This document shows, piece by piece, positions 32,583 through 45,809 of a stretch of 64,000 bases of DNA (position 1 is its first letter; each line of letters opens with the position of its first letter). Position numbers and translations under genes: made by a program. The notes below the pieces were generated by a model. That model was not told where the DNA came from, made no database searches, and saw only the letters and a program-made list of their open reading frames with translations. The DNA is from Syngnathus acus (lineage: Eukaryota > Chordata > Actinopteri > Syngnathiformes > Syngnathidae). The stretch covers positions 5,662,501 through 5,726,500 of the forward strand of contig NC_051101.1 of NCBI RefSeq assembly GCF_901709675.1, written 5' to 3'.

Positions 32583-33939
32583 TATATATGTACTCATCAA
32601 TTTTAAATGTGAATACTGTGGAAAGAATGCCATATTTGAAAAAGGACTTCATTCAGTTGAAATGCAACGTCAGGCATCATTATCCAGTAGTGTTGCTGTG
32701 AATGTGGTCATTTAAACGTTTCAGTTTAAAAATACTGAAAAGTGGTACAATGATATCCAATCAACACCAACTCAATTTATATTTTTCTTTTTTTTTTTCT
32801 TTCTTCAAATCACAGACTTGCATGAAGGAAAACAATTCGGTTATGTTAAGAAATTTTACATCTTCATACAATTTTATTTTTAATGAAACAAGTTTAACAA
32901 TTGTTATCTGTTCCAAATCTAAATATTTTTACCCACACACGTTATTGTAGGTTTACTTAAGCTAGTCTCATTTCCACCCACACATGGATAATTGATTTCT
33001 GGTCAGAATAACTGATCCATTCACTTTGTTTGAGTTTCATCACCAAAGACACCTTCGTTCAAACAACATTAGTCATGACATGCTAATTAATAAAGTAACT
33101 AGGACAGCTATTTCTCTTAAGATTACGCACTTGTTGTCTTGTTGTACTTTGTTCTGATCTGCCACTTACTGCTGTCTGACATTTAGTTGCCTAGCTGCCA
33201 AAGAGAAGTTTGTCTTAACTAAAGACATTTCTGTCATACAGTTTTGACCACTAGTAGTTGTCAATTTTGGGGGTTGATGTTGTTTTTGTACCACGTTTGC
33301 TACCAATCAGCACAGCAAATATAACTCAAGCATACTACCAATGACTATATTGATAAATTAGCTTTACTCAAAGCTGTGATGTATCAGGTTGCTTTTTTAT
33401 TTTTTTGAAAATGGTGCGATTCCATTCCTATTAACCCAATGTGACATATTGATTATACTCATAATGTATATAATTTCCAGCAACTCAACTTTGGGGGATT
33501 GTTGTTCTACCTCATAAGAACCACCCACAGCCACATCATATGTAATCTCACACATTTTGTTGGCAACCTCTCATTATTTAGTTTGAGCACTGACTGATTT
33601 AAATGTGTTCAGTATTTGAACCCAGTTTTTGTTCGTGTGAAAATTGTACCGCTGTAGTGATGACACTGGGGACTTTCCAATAATCAAGAGTCAAATAAAA
33701 GCCACATGGATGACTGATGTATGTCCACTTCTTATCAAGATCCAAACATGAATAGTGGAACAGTGGAAGTCATCATATCCAAATGTAATGTAAATGATCA
33801 ATTTGCCATTCTCTGGCTTTATGAGCAAGCAGATGCTGTCATTTCTGTATCCACCGCAAAAACTACGACATGTGCAGCCATTAGCAAGGGTGACTGACTG
33901 GAAGCAAATAGCGGAATGATCTTTTTTCACTTTGTCCTC

Positions 33940-34200
33940 TGCTGTTTTGCAGTCCATTAAAACCGCAGGGAGAAGTGACACGAGCTTGTCTCCTTAACTG
34001 CCTTTTAATTAATTGTTTGTGCCTGGATTAATGATGTATATTGTGGCCCTGTAATGTGCCCTAATGACAGAGAATGAGGCGGCCTCAACTGGAGTATTAA
34101 TTTAAGCTGCCTCCCCAATGATTATTCCTCAGTCAGTGCTCAGTGTGAGGATGGAGACAGGATTCATGGAGGCTTTCCTGATTCCCTGCTCACTTTTGGT
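33940..34200. promoter_or_regulatory. Candidate conserved non-coding element
   Basis: Dense TAAT/ATTA cores (TTTTAATTAATTGTTTG, TGGATTAATGATG, GAGTATTAATTTAAGC) alternate with GC-balanced, high-complexity sequence (GAATGAGGCGGCCTCAACTG). It resembles enhancers in developmental gene deserts. Conservation is not testable here. Confidence 0.35.
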
Positions 34201-34394
34201 TATGAGGCTCTTTTATCCAAGGGAAGAAGCACAGTCTATTTGTTTAGCTTTTAACTTGTTAAAGCTGTGAGAGATGACTATGGATCTACTGTTTGAGGCA
34301 TACTTCCTACCCTAAAATGTAAGTCAAGGAAAAGATTAAGTGATGGGGAGAAATTGAATCTCGTTTTAACTTTGTGAAAGTCAAGACTTAGACT

Positions 34395-34520
34395 CAACTT
34401 TATTTATCCCTTGGGATTACTTACTCAGGAAATTCTGGTTCGAGTAGCAAACAGAAAAACAGAACAAGAGAGAACAGTGCATATGAGTAATAAAGAGTTG
34501 AGCAATATATAAATGGAGCA
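34395..34520. repeat. LINE-tail-like degenerate repeat
   Basis: ACTTTATTTATCCCTTGGGA followed by GAAATTCTGGTT resembles the 'actttattgatcccnnggggaaatt' tail shared by several fish retrotransposon families. Diverged and short. Confidence 0.35.
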
Positions 34521-34724
34521 CTGCTAAAATGAACTCCAAAGCTCATATGTGATACAAATATAAAGCATGAAAGACAGAACTAAAGAACATTCTCACTATG
34601 ATTATAGTTAGTTGTAATATTATTTTTTTTTAATTGTTTTTAGTCTTAAGTTAATCAATTTTTTTTTACACTGTTAGTTTTAGTTATTTCATCACGAAAG
34701 GGGAAATTCAACAATTTTCCATTT

Positions 34725-34837
34725 CAGTTGTATAGGTTGTAGGTCACAGTAAAATTACTGTATGTCCTGGTCTCATTTTCTGTATCCCACAAAAACCTGG
34801 AATTTGAACTGGGGTGTGTAGACTTTTATTATCCACC
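34725..34837. mobile_element. Solo terminal repeat of the 31400-32582 transposon family
   Basis: TATAGGTTGTAGGTCACAGT ... CACAAAAACCTGGAATTTGA ... GTGTAGACTTTTATTATCC matches the family's end. Compare TTAGGTCACATTAA ... ACATCACAAAACAACACTTTTTATATCC at 32508-32580. No second end is nearby. Confidence 0.6.
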
Positions 34838-37097
34838 ACGTTATGACTGTTCTGATTGGTTTAACTTGACCACCAGTGTCTCAAGAGGTTTTGGAAGTAT
34901 CGGAGCTCAGATGAGCATGTCGCGCAATTATAGCCGGAATAATAACTCGCTGATGGGGTGACACGATTCGCTCCACTGATCAGAAAAGTTCATGTGAAGT
35001 TCTAATTAAACGCTAACTCGTTTACAAATGAACGCACGCACGTATTTGTGTGCTTAAGTGTGCCGGGTGTAATTAGCTGCAGTGTCTGAGCTAGATGGAA
35101 CAACAACAATGTCAAATATCTAGTAGAGTTCCACAACGTATGTGTGTGTGTGTGTCTGTGTGATATCAAGAAAAGGGATGATTTTACCAACTTTTGTGCA
35201 TCTTCCCACTTGTCAAAAAACAAATACCAAGCTAGAATGAAAACTAAAGATACTGTAGATACTCTACTAAACATGCATTGTAGTTCTCTTAACATCAGCT
35301 ATTTCTTGGCAGCTGCTTCAGAGATTTGTATGCTTGAATAAATAATCAACTCATTAGATTAGATTTAGTAATCAAATAGCAATCGTGCAGCACCATAGGA
35401 GACTTTATGTTTTGCTCATGTTTGGACTCTTTTTCCTTAAACTGTGCTTGTCAGCATTCGTATACTTCGCAACCGTGTATTCCTGATAAATTGAAAAAAA
35501 ATTAATCTGCTTGTTCAAGTCTAGCATGCCAGCAACTCCTAAATCCAGAGTTAATTTCATTTCATCCTTGTACTTGTCTTACCTTGACTTGTCAAAATGT
35601 CTTTGGCGAGAGATGAGTATTCCCTGCTTGATCCAAGCCACTGCCAAAACATAATCAATTTACGATGAGCTGGGGCTGAAAGAAGTATGCTGCAATGTGT
35701 CAGAGTTGAGAAGCTGGAACCTAAAAGTGTCATACACGTGTCTCCAATGATCTTCTGAGACTTTTGGAGGAGAATATTCAATTGTGTTGTCTTTTGTGGA
35801 CAACTTTGTGGACTAGTAGGCAATTGGTTGATGATATATAACATTCATACTATCAAAGTTTTCAGGACTAAAGCATTTGGCTATCATGCAGTTAATACAG
35901 AATCAGTCACATTCACCATGAAATTCCATATATGTATATACATATTTATATAGAAATTATAAATAACTGATAGTTTTTGACTTTTATGAATTTGCTCTGA
36001 TCGTGTCACAGTTACTTCCCTTATAAAGACAGATGTATAGTGTATTGTTTAAGTAATATTGCTAAAGTTAGCGTACATGTAAAATTAAATTGGTATTATA
36101 AAGTACAATAAATATTATTGTTATTCATTCATCAATTATTTTATATATAGTTTGGGCTTGGATGTAGTTGTTTTGCATCGTTTGTATGTTTGCTTGTTTG
36201 TTTGTTTTAAATTCATTTAGTTTGTCATTGTTGTCCCCTCAGAATAAACTCAAAATTCAAACGACAGGATTTTCTTTTCATATGTTTAGGATGATATTGT
36301 TTGCTTTATGTAAACACTCAGTAACTATACTCTTTCCAATGCGCGCATCATCAGCGCCAGCTAGAGGGCCACATAGAATCAGTAGGTGGCGCTACAGCAC
36401 CAACTACTCCTTCACAATGTTTTGAAACCATCTCAGCAAGACAAACACTGCACTTTTCCTTCCCTGGAAGTCTAATGGGAGATTTCACCTAAATAAAGAG
36501 GAAGGTGTAATTAACGTGACGCACTATTAATTGCGTTTGCTACAGCGAGCATGTAAAGGGCGCACGGGTATACTCTTTGGATAACAGGGGTGCACATAGC
36601 GGACTTGTAACAAAATCAGTAGCCTCTATAGACACGCTAGTTCAAAAAGCGTGTTTAATCGGTGATGCGAACAGAAACTCTTAATTTTCAAAGAAAATGA
36701 CTTGCTGTTGGAATTGCCTTAAATTAGAAAAATGCCATAAAAACAATTGAGGTGGAAAATGAGACTAAATAAGAAACCACAACACATAACTTTTTACAGA
36801 CAGTCATATTTAAGGTCATATTGTTTTATGAGTTCATTAAATACTATTTAAGACATAATTATTTCTGACTCTGTATAAAATGATGGCATTTACGCACCTG
36901 GGGCATCCTTGTGTCAATTCGTTTAACTATTGCAATTTTAATAACCGTGTTTGTTAATTTGTTTCTGATCAGATTAACTCCAGTCAACGTTGTTACTCTT
37001 AGTAATTCAATGTATGTTGGGTGCGATCTGAAAGTAAACTTGCAAAATAACCAGCTTTCCTGACAGTTTGTCTAGACCAGTGGAAAAAAAAAACATT

Positions 37098-37195
37098 ATT
37101 CCATCCATCTATTTTCAACACCGTTTATCCTTTTAAGGGTCGCGGGGGGTGCTGGAGCCTATCAGCTGACATCGGGCGAAACCCTGAACTGGATA
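37098..37195 (+). repeat. Fish interspersed repeat fragment
   Basis: TCCATCCATCTATTTTCAAC, GGTCGCGGGGGGTGCTGGAG and CATCGGGCGAAACCCTG match the common teleost repeat also seen at 45113-45225 and, reversed, at 4421-4550. Confidence 0.65.
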
Positions 37196-38236
37196 TTATT
37201 ATTATTATTAATATTATTATTTTCTCATGGGAAAGTATTGCCTTGTGGCTGGAATATCATTCCATTGTGCGTTTGGAAGGAATTAAATCATCCAACCTTT
37301 TTAAAGAACGGCCATAATACCTCAAAAGCGTTCAAATGATGTTTTAAGGTATGTTTAATGTCTAAAATTTAATTTTAGTGCCTTTTTAGTACTGTTTAAT
37401 TTCAAGGATAAATGGGTCATTTGGATCTCCATCTACCGGGCCTGATAATGAGAATAATGAGAAAGTCCGTTTTTAAAAAGCAACCTGGTGCACAAACACA
37501 AACAATATTCAAGACTTTGGCCTTAAATAAAGGTAGGAATGAGCTAAGTTTTGACCGAAAAACACATTTAGTCCTTACGTTGGAAAAAAAGCTGTTTAAT
37601 ATCAACCCCATATTTAAAAATGTGCAAGTCCGTTTGTTCATATGTCATGAAGCACCCACACATTAACCATCTCTGTAACCCCAGTTTCAGCCAGTGAATA
37701 TGACGTCATATAACCCCCAATAACCAAACAAACTGACAGACAAACAAACAGAAAAATAGCAAAAAAAAAGGAAAGAGAAAAAACCGTAATCCCCGAAAAA
37801 CAGGTAAAAAAGCGTTGGATAGGTGCAGAGCAGATCCAAATCTTACAACTTGAACTTGCAGTGAATTTGGACTTGAATCGATTGATTAAAGCTGGTGAAG
37901 AAACATTTCATCGTAACGAGGGGTTTTCCTGCTTTCTCGCGGGTTAAAAGAAAAACTCCGGGGAGTAAAACACACCCCTCAGAAATGCTCGAAATTTTAG
38001 GATAAAATAAGAGTCCATCTACGGAACAAAAAGATGTATATACATATAGATGTGAAAATTGAAATAAAATACTGTTCCCTACGAAACCAAAGACTTCGTT
38101 TTTACCTGTATCGTCCTGTTTCCTCCACAAAGTTCATTCGAGAATAAATTACAAAAACAGACAAATACAAATATAAAACAGAAGGCTGATGAAAAACATC
38201 AGTGAAGATGAAACAAACTTGAAAACAAATAGCGCA

Positions 38237-38301
38237 ATAATAATAATAATAATAATAATATAATAATAATAATAATAACAATAATAATAATAATAATAAT
38301 T
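38237..38301. repeat. (ATA)n microsatellite
   Basis: About 20 trinucleotide units with small interruptions. It lies in the presumed 3' flank of POU3F2. Confidence 0.9.
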
Positions 38302-38355
38302 TGATCAAATGCTCATTTTGGGGTCATATTAATAGCCTATGTTTTTTGTGTGAGT

Positions 38356-38370
38356 GGGGGGGGGGGGGGG
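38356..38370. repeat. G15 homopolymer
   Basis: A run of about 15 G. It may form a quadruplex or be mis-sized in assembly. Confidence 0.85.
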
Positions 38371-38860
38371 ACGAATTACTTGCTCTTTTTAACTTATTTT
38401 CAGTCGCTCCCACTTGTGATTTGTGATGAATTTTTAAAAACACTAATGGTTTTTATTTTAAAATTCATTCCATAAAGCATACGTGTGAATCTGTAACTGA
38501 ATTTACATTTTTCTGCAGAAGTATAGAACTCCTAAAACGATTTGAACGGAATTTACATGACGTAAAAAAATATCTCAAATGCACCGGCGAATGCGCAGTC
38601 ATAAATAATACACAAACACAAGGCAGCAGGTAGATTACGAAGGAAACTGGATTTGAAAAAGTCTGTTTCTTGAATAATTGAAAAAGTGCCCCAGTGTAAA
38701 AAAAAAAAAAAAAAAAAAGAAAGAAAGATGGAACGATGACATTTAAAGTACAGTATTTACAAAAGTGAATGCAAATGTTATAGAAATCAAGAGTCCGTCC
38801 TGACCTGCGGATGACGCAACAAATCTTTTTGGAAGCTGGGCATCTAAAGGAGAATATAGG

Positions 38861-39666
38861 CGAGGGTTGGGGTGTTTTTTTTTTTTATTCATAATAAGCT
38901 AGACATTATCCTCTTGATAGCTGATCACAGCCACGGCCATGAGTTTTAGTCTGTGAGCCACACAGATATAATCATCAATATCTTAATGGTAACATTGATC
39001 CGTGTTTGTTTTGGATGATGAAATACAGACTGACCTCAGTTATTGTAGAATAAATAGGAGCTGGATGGCCTGCTGTCTCCGCGCAAGAAAATGAATGCAA
39101 AGCTGACAGATGCTCACCCTGAGCTAGACTCTTTAGTGGCCCCCAGCATCCAATCAAGCAGCAAGCATCCCTGCTGCATGGAGCTACACATCTAAAACGC
39201 CTTTGCTTTTTTTCCTCTCTCAAATTATTATCTTTTTTTTTCTCCACACACGGAAATAATGTGTTGTTGATAAAGTGGCCAAGCTATTCTGCTGTTTAAG
39301 AACGGGTGCGCACGTTTGGCGTCGAAAACAACAGCATCCTTTTGCCCTCCCCTCCCCTCTGTTGTTCTAATTCCATGACACAATGGGGGGGCTACACCTT
39401 GAAACTGCGTCGAATGGACTCACAGTGCTCGGCTGGTATCCTCAGAACAGAAGAGAACACAGGTTGATGTTCCTTGAGCTCTGTAGAGAGATGAGACGGG
39501 GGTCGTCCCGTCCCCCCTCTTCTGCTCTCCTTCTGTGTATACGTACGTACTCACTGCTATTCATTATACATAAAACACCCACTATCGTTTCATAGTCCAG
39601 TGATTTATATATAACTCAAAATTTCGGCCAAGTCCTGTCGGAGCGCTCCAAGATGCGAGGCGGAGC
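38861..39666 (-). other. POU3F2: Likely POU3F2 3' UTR
   Basis: Sequence downstream of the minus-strand stop. A minus-strand AATAAA (TTTATT on +) lies at 38884-38889 and another at 38452-38457; either could end the transcript. Mammalian POU3F2 has a long 3' UTR, so the boundary is only a guess. Confidence 0.35.
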
Positions 39667-40818
39667 TCACTGAACCGGGGTTTGGACCCCGTGGTGGGGC
39701 GGCGTGTCCCCGTACACGTCCTCGCTCCCCGGCAGAGCTCCTCCGGGAGGCGTCATCCGTTTCTCCTTCTGTCTCCTGTTACAAAACCAAACCCTCACCA
39801 CTTCTTTCTCCAAATGCAGACTGTCCGCCAGGGAGATTATTTCCGACGCTGCGGGTTTTGGGCACTTCAAAAAATGGCTCTCCAAAGCCCCCTTGACGCT
39901 GACCTCGATCGAGGTCCGTTTTTTCCTTTTCCTGCCCTGTGCGGCGATTTTGTCCAGGCTGGTCGGGCTGCCTGAAGTGGAGTCCGCCTCCTCCAGCCAC
40001 TTGTTCAACAGAGGCTTCAGCTTGCACATGTTTTTGAAGCTGAGTTGCAGGGCCTCAAACCTGCAAATGGTGGTCTGGGAGAACACATTCCCGTACAAGG
40101 TCCCTAGAGCGAGCCCCACGTCCGCCTGCGTGAAGCCCAGCTTGATCCTGCGCTGCTTGAATTGTTTGGCGAACTGCTCCAAGTCGTCCGAGGTCGGCGT
40201 GTCCTCGTCCGAGTGGTCGTGGTGGTGGTTCGGCCCGTGCTGGTGCTGATGCTGCTGGGACGGCGGTTGGCTGTGCTCGCTAAGGTGCGGACTGTGGTGG
40301 TCCTCGTGAGGGTCTCGTAGGTTGTGGTGGTGCAGCCCCTGGCCGCCGCCCGGCCCCGGGATCAGACCGTTGACGCCGAAGCTCGGCTGCGAGTAGATCA
40401 AGCTTTGGCCGTTGGTGGTCGCCATGCTGGGAATGTGCGCCGCCGTGGTGGTCCTCCATGCCCGGGCGTCGTGGTGGTTCCCGCCGTGCGCCGCCTGGTG
40501 CACCTGCAGGTGGGACGGCGCTCGCGCCTGGTGCTGCAGGTTGCTGCTGGAGTTGTGCATGTCGTCTCGGGCGCTCTGCACCGCCGGTTTAATGTCCTGC
40601 TCCGATGACCACGGGGCCGCCTCCCCGTGGGACAGCGCGGCGATCCACTGGTGAGCGTGGCTCAGCGCGTGGCCGTTGCCCTGCAGCTGGTAGTCGCTCT
40701 GCAACAGGCTCTGCGCGTCCCGGTACGCCGCGGCTTGCTGCATGCTGCCAGGCTCCGAGTGCACGATGGATGCGCTGGAGGTGAGGATGCTGTAGTGGTT
40801 AGACGCTGCGGTCGCCAT
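39667..40818 (-). CDS. POU3F2: POU3F2 (BRN2), POU-domain class 3 transcription factor, single exon
   Basis: An intronless frame of 383 aa. The ATG at 40818 is chosen because [20 protein letters not shown] is the conserved class III POU start. An in-frame ATG ten codons upstream (40848) exists but lacks family support. The POU-specific domain spans residues about 206-280 ([20 protein letters not shown] ... [19 protein letters not shown]). A linker follows, then the homeodomain at about 296-356 ([20 protein letters not shown] ... [15 protein letters not shown]). The end [12 protein letters not shown] is diagnostic of POU3F2. The N-terminal half is His-rich ([13 protein letters not shown]) and lacks the poly-Gly and poly-Gln tracts of mammals. 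It is a nuclear octamer-binding activator of neural progenitor, neuronal and hypothalamic programmes. I cannot tell whether this is teleost paralogue a or b. Confidence 0.97.
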   Translation of the reverse strand: MATAASNHYSILTSSASIVHSEPGSMQQAAAYRDAQSLLQSDYQLQGNGHALSHAHQWIAALSHGEAAPWSSEQDIKPAVQSARDDMHNSSSNLQHQARAPSHLQVHQAAHGGNHHDARAWRTTTAAHIPSMATTNGQSLIYSQPSFGVNGLIPGPGGGQGLHHHNLRDPHEDHHSPHLSEHSQPPSQQHQHQHGPNHHHDHSDEDTPTSDDLEQFAKQFKQRRIKLGFTQADVGLALGTLYGNVFSQTTICRFEALQLSFKNMCKLKPLLNKWLEEADSTSGSPTSLDKIAAQGRKRKKRTSIEVSVKGALESHFLKCPKPAASEIISLADSLHLEKEVVRVWFCNRRQKEKRMTPPGGALPGSEDVYGDTPPHHGVQTPVQ

Positions 40819-41160
40819 GACGCTCGGAGCCGGACTGGTAGCTCGCATTAGAACCAGCTCGCATTTGACGCACGCATCCTCTAGTCTGCTGCCTACAGGC
40901 GGCTCCCTCCCCGGCGCTCTGCCGAGTGGACGCCGAGGCTCACCTGCATCTCCGCGCCGCTCCGCCCCGCCCGCTCATTGGTCGTGCCAAGCTGATGGAC
41001 GTCGTTGCTAGGGGCGACGGCGTGCCGATTGGCCGCGGGGAACGCGTTTCTCTCTTTGGTGATTGGGGTGTGAGAGGAGGCTGAGTGGAGGAAAGCGTTG
41101 GAGTGCAGCATGGAGGAGCGGAGCGCAGCGCAGCGCAGCGCAGCGCAGCGGCGGCTTCGG
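40819..41160 (-). promoter_or_regulatory. POU3F2: POU3F2 promoter and 5' UTR
   Basis: A GC-rich, CpG-dense stretch directly upstream of the minus-strand start. It contains a GC box cluster (CCGCCCCGCCC at about 40962-40972) and two minus-strand CCAAT boxes (ATTGG at 40977-40981 and 41028-41032). A GCGCA pentamer repeat lies at about 41122-41150. No TATA box. The transcription start is probably within this interval. Confidence 0.55.
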
Positions 41161-42024
41161 CAGAAGCAGTGCAACTGTAAGAGAGAGTTGATTTACTTGG
41201 ATTATCACGCACTGTCATGACTGACGTCGCAGGTGTAGCTGTTAGTTCCAGAAAAGCGCTGATGATGGATATCGATCGCTGTCACTATATTGTCGTGTTG
41301 AGCATGTAGTAAATGGTGCGTGTCTAACATCCCCATCTATTTGCGTATAGATCTTTAATTTGGATCTGCATCGTGTCGATAAACAGTAGATTGTCACGTT
41401 AAATGTTTGTAGAAGCAGTCAGTTTTGTTAATATATTGCATTCAAGGAAATATTGCTGTACGGCAGCTTTTGACACTTAATACTTTTTCAAGTTGCCTTG
41501 CATTTAAGTTTGGAATGTTTAACTTATGATGCAATTCAGTCCCAAACTGACAAAGGAGTTAAAAATGGTTCAAAACAGCACGTATGCGACATTAAAACTT
41601 TAAATATTTGCAATTCCAAAAGGATCATTTAAAGATGCGCCATTGTTGTACATGTTTTCTAAATGGCAGTCGGCTCAATAAATAAAACCGGCTGTCATTT
41701 GAAAAAGCAATAAAAAGTTACATGTATGTTTTATAATTAGTAAATAGCTTAAAGGAAACTCCAGATTATAACATTTCTAAAACAAAACAACAACAACAAC
41801 AACAATATAATACGTGATTGAAAATATAGCTTTGTGGGGATTTACGTATAAGTGTAATGGCCAGACAACAATTTGTTGTCTTATTATTAAAACGTTTTGA
41901 ATTAGGACCTCAGGGTGAATTGTTTTCATTGTATTTGTGTTTGATTAATTGTATTTGATTTGAAAAAGAACTACCCAAACATATCAAATGCTGGTCATTG
42001 GCATTTAAGCAAACATATAAAATG

Positions 42025-42055
<31 letters not shown>

Positions 42056-43544
42056 CAAAATCTTCAAAAACATTTAAGTGGATGTTTTGTATTCAATTTG
42101 AAAAAGTATAAGATAACTGTTGTTATTGTCTAATAAGAAAAAACACACTTTCCCTGTGATGATGAGACTGATAATGTATTTACATGACCTCAAATTTGTC
42201 GTACACCATTCTGCAAGTTTACCATTATAAAAACAAACTTGTGAGAGCCCCCTTACGTCACCAAAAGAGATCTTTAAAATAATCTCAGCACTTCTATCAT
42301 TCAAAACACTCAAGTTTAATGGCGTGTGGGAAAACTGGCTGCTCATCACCCAGTGAAGCACAAACAGACCGAAATAAATTAAGAGACAGTTTAATGTCCA
42401 AACCGAGGCCTCCGGTCCAGAGCAGAGGGAACAGAAGGAGCAGGCTTCCATCCCGCCCCAGGAGCAGGACTTTGTCCGGAGAGGCCGACATTCCTGGCTC
42501 GCCACTGCAGGTTGCCATAGGGAGACGTAAATGAAACAACAGCAGTGGCGTTGCTCCCTTCCCCCTCCCTGAATGCTCCTGTTCTATCTAAAAGCCTCTA
42601 TTTAGAGAGGCTCTCTGCTGTGGGGACAAAGCCTGGCCTGGGATAAAGGAGGGAGGAGGAAAGCGCATGGAGCCCTGAGAGGTAGAAAAGTAGAAGGAAA
42701 TCAAAAAGATGAGAGATTATGTCCCTCCTCAGAGCTGCTCCTCACACTGCAGTGAGATAAAGCAAAAAAAAATAAAAATAATAATCCAACACCTCCCAAG
42801 GTAAACAACAATTTCATTGTAAAACACTTCAATAATTCACTATATACATGTATGCAAAAAAGCGGCATGTCCCAAATGAAATCAATAAATCAATCGACAA
42901 GGTTCTTCATTTGTACAAAAATGTAAATTAAAAACTACTCAAATGGACAAAACTACAATTCAATATTTAATTAGGTAAACTAGATCATGTAGAAAAAAAT
43001 TGTAATAAAATTATGAGACAAACTAACTTTGAGGAAAATAAATTAGCCAATTGAAACATTTAAGTTCTCAAATAGGCACTCCAGGGGGTGTTACGTAATA
43101 TTTGAAAATATCTTTAAAAAGTAGCAATCTTTTCAAAATAAGCATTAAATGATCTCAATATTTCAGGAAAATCCAAGTTGATACTATGATTTATATTCAG
43201 TACAGGCTATTATATCCAAAAAATGTCCTCCCCATACCAGAATGGTCATATTCCACCTATAGGATGACCTGCCAAACATTTGAAAAAATGTAAATATAAG
43301 TGAATAATTTCTTTTTAAGAACAGATATTGACTATGATCCCATGTTGATAATATTTTTGTTTTTATGTGAACAAATCCTTATTTTTAATGAAGTTATTTC
43401 TCTTTCTTTTTTTGTTGTATCTTTTTATTTCCAAATATAAGGGAGTCTGCCATACAAATTGAGTTTCATAGTTTAATAAATCTGATAATGATGGCATAAC
43501 ACTGTTTTAAGTCCTTTTTTTCCCATCCAAAAATGCTTTGCTCT

Positions 43545-43612
43545 AGTTTGGGGGTATGAGGTTGAAAAGAATATTTCACAGGGGACACACCACTGAAAGT
43601 TTGAGAACCACA
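43545..43612. mobile_element. hAT-like terminal remnant
   Basis: GGGGACACACCACTGAAAGT followed by TTTGAGAACCACAG resembles the hAT terminal signature 'ggggtacaccactg ... gttgagaaccactg'. Short and isolated. Confidence 0.35.
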
Positions 43613-44159
43613 GATCTCACTAACATTTAAATGTATTTGTCACAAAGTTCTTAGTCTAATAAACAACAACAACCTAGGCCTACAAAACGTTTGACAGAAA
43701 AGAATACATTTTTGCAGTTGTGTAATTATACTGAGCCATGTTTCTAAAAGTTTCTTTCTCGCTCTCTATTGTGACTAGCCAAAATGTTAGAAACACCGTT
43801 TCAGTGCAGTAATACATTACTGTCAACTACAACTACAATAATCTTCTGAAATTAAACTTTTCAAAATCAAGCATTGCTTGAAAAAGCATTTTGGATTAGA
43901 TGTACCTAATGTCGTGGTCAGTGAGTGGAGAATAAAGTGCTACCAAAAAAAAAAAAGGAATCCCACAAAAAGATTCTATGACCATAAACCAGGAATACAA
44001 CAGTATCAGTGATCCAAGTGAATACCACTATGCTGCTTTTGCCAACTACGTTTTCCGCTTTTCCAAGTGTTAAGTCCTGGGAATCCCTTTCACTTATTGA
44101 ACAAACCACCCCTTTAAGAATAAACAGATGGCGGCACTTTGATGGAAAACTCACCAAGT

Positions 44160-44440
44160 GCTTGTACTAGTTTCCGCTTATAAGTGGAACTCTTTGACAA
44201 GTGCACCTAATTGGGCCATTAATGTCGATCATTTCATAGGCTAATAATCCTTTGAATGAATTCAAGTGATACAAGATAAAGTTTCTGGGCACGGCTCCGT
44301 AATTCCTTCTGGTAATATTGAACATTATTGTGGCGTAACTTAGAAATGGGCCAAATCAAAAGAACATTGTGGTAATTAGGCTGTAATTCAAGGAATTACC
44401 ACATCGCCACATAGGCTTAAATAGTCGTGTTGGGAGAAAC
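44160..44440. promoter_or_regulatory. Candidate conserved non-coding element
   Basis: CCTAATTGGGCCATTAATGTCG, GGTAATTAGGCTGTAATTC and similar words give closely packed homeodomain cores in high-complexity sequence without repeats. This is the strongest-looking enhancer candidate upstream of POU3F2. Inference only. Confidence 0.35.
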
Positions 44441-44689
44441 GCAAAGCACATTATTCTAATGGTCTAATATGCAAAATATGTCTTGTTTCAATTACATGGT
44501 TTAACAATGCATAAATGATGCGAGCCTTGTTATTTGGACTGCAGGGTCGGCCGTATTTCAATCACTTAAGGGGGCCAGTGTTAGGGGCCGAGCTACCATC
44601 ACTTATATACCATATACACGTATATAAATATTAAAAAAAAAATTAACAGACCACCAAGGGCCACTGCCAACCAACATTTAAGGGAATAA

Positions 44690-44960
44690 AGATGAACAGC
44701 AGAGAATGTAAGCGTTAAATTAACAGTGGGATGGATAATTATATGACCCGTGTGTTGTAAAGATTCAATTTCTAACGCTCTAATTAGGCAACCGTCTCCC
44801 CATACATCAGTTCACATCCCTCTGCCATTTTCTCTCTAGAAAGCGTCCTGTGAGCGGAAATAATTGCATTTTATTAAGACACCGCTTGCGTAATGAAGAG
44901 AGACAAAGGAGGGCTGGTAAAATATACGTTCTCTAAACGGCTTGTTCCACACTTTGTCCA
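44690..44960. promoter_or_regulatory. Candidate conserved non-coding element
   Basis: Contains GGATGGATAATTATATGACC, CGCTCTAATTAGGCAACC and GGAAATAATTGCATTTTATT. The last is an octamer-like POU site. Texture as above. Confidence 0.33.
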
Positions 44961-45112
44961 CTGTGCCCGTTTGTAATGTGTAAAATGATGCAGCTCCCAG
45001 ATTCCTTGTCAGACAACGTGCATGTTTCAACTGTGGGAAAGATTATGCACTTACTACACCAAAAGCACAATAATAATATCAGTGATGCTTTCAAAGACTT
45101 CATAGGAAGGAG

Positions 45113-45225
45113 TTGGTCCATCCATCAATCTTTTTTCTACCACTTATCCCGCTCAAGGTCATAGGTGAGCTGGAGCTTATCCCAGTTGACTGAGTCGGGT
45201 ACAGCTGGACTGATCACCAGTTAGT
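45113..45225 (+). repeat. Fish interspersed repeat fragment
   Basis: CATCCATCAATCTTTTTTCT, CACTTATCCCGCTCAAGGTC and GCTTATCCCAGTTGACTGAG match the teleost repeat also seen at 37098-37195. Confidence 0.65.
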
Positions 45226-45809
45226 CAAAGAGCTGAAAAATGGAGGCAAACAAGTCACACTGATGGGAAATTTCCAGTCTTCAATTAACCTTACATGGAT
45301 TTTTGTGGGAAGGAACAGAGGCCATGGAGTAAACCACCAAATGACGACCGTGAGGCAAATAAACCGACCACCAGCAGTCAAATATGATATTATAAAACGT
45401 GATAACATAAAAGTTGACAAATGCAGGAGTGCTTCCATAATGAGCCTTTTTACTCTCTACAACGCATTTGAATAAAACAATCATGACTTCCAGCTTTAAT
45501 TAAAGAGGTTCCACTTAAACATTTCATTATTTTAGAATCATCGACTTTTTATTCAAAGGACCTCCATTTTATGGTCTCACGAGTAGTGTATGTTCAAAAT
45601 AATCATAATTTTTTCCGTAGCTGGATCAAAATGATTTGTAGAATGACTGCCTGAAATCTAAGGCTTTCCCCAATAATTTTATCAACACTACAAATATATC
45701 ATATATAGTAAATTATGATTGGGATTTTGGCCTGTGTGCTATTAAATATTTCTCGATTGAGCACACAGGATCATTCTCATAACAATGATAATTATTGTTT
45801 ATCTCATTA

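Larger units (their letters stand above)
32583..38860. other. Gene desert between FBXL4 and POU3F2
   Basis: No coding sequence recognised on either strand. It holds AT-rich DNA, microsatellites, a few decayed repeats and at least one region (33940-34200) that looks like regulatory sequence. By position it belongs to the distal 3' flank of POU3F2. Confidence 0.5.

Noticed and set aside
39704-40249. 181-codon plus-strand frame opposite POU3F2
   Set aside because: It is the complement of the conserved POU domain coding sequence. GC-rich composition explains the openness.
40819-40848. Ten-residue N-terminal extension of POU3F2 from an upstream ATG
   Set aside because: The family begins at [10 protein letters not shown], and the extension ([10 protein letters not shown]) has no counterpart in known POU3F2 proteins.
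42074-42505. 143-codon minus-strand frame
   Set aside because: A mixture of AT-rich and GC-rich sequence with no family resemblance and no supporting exons nearby.
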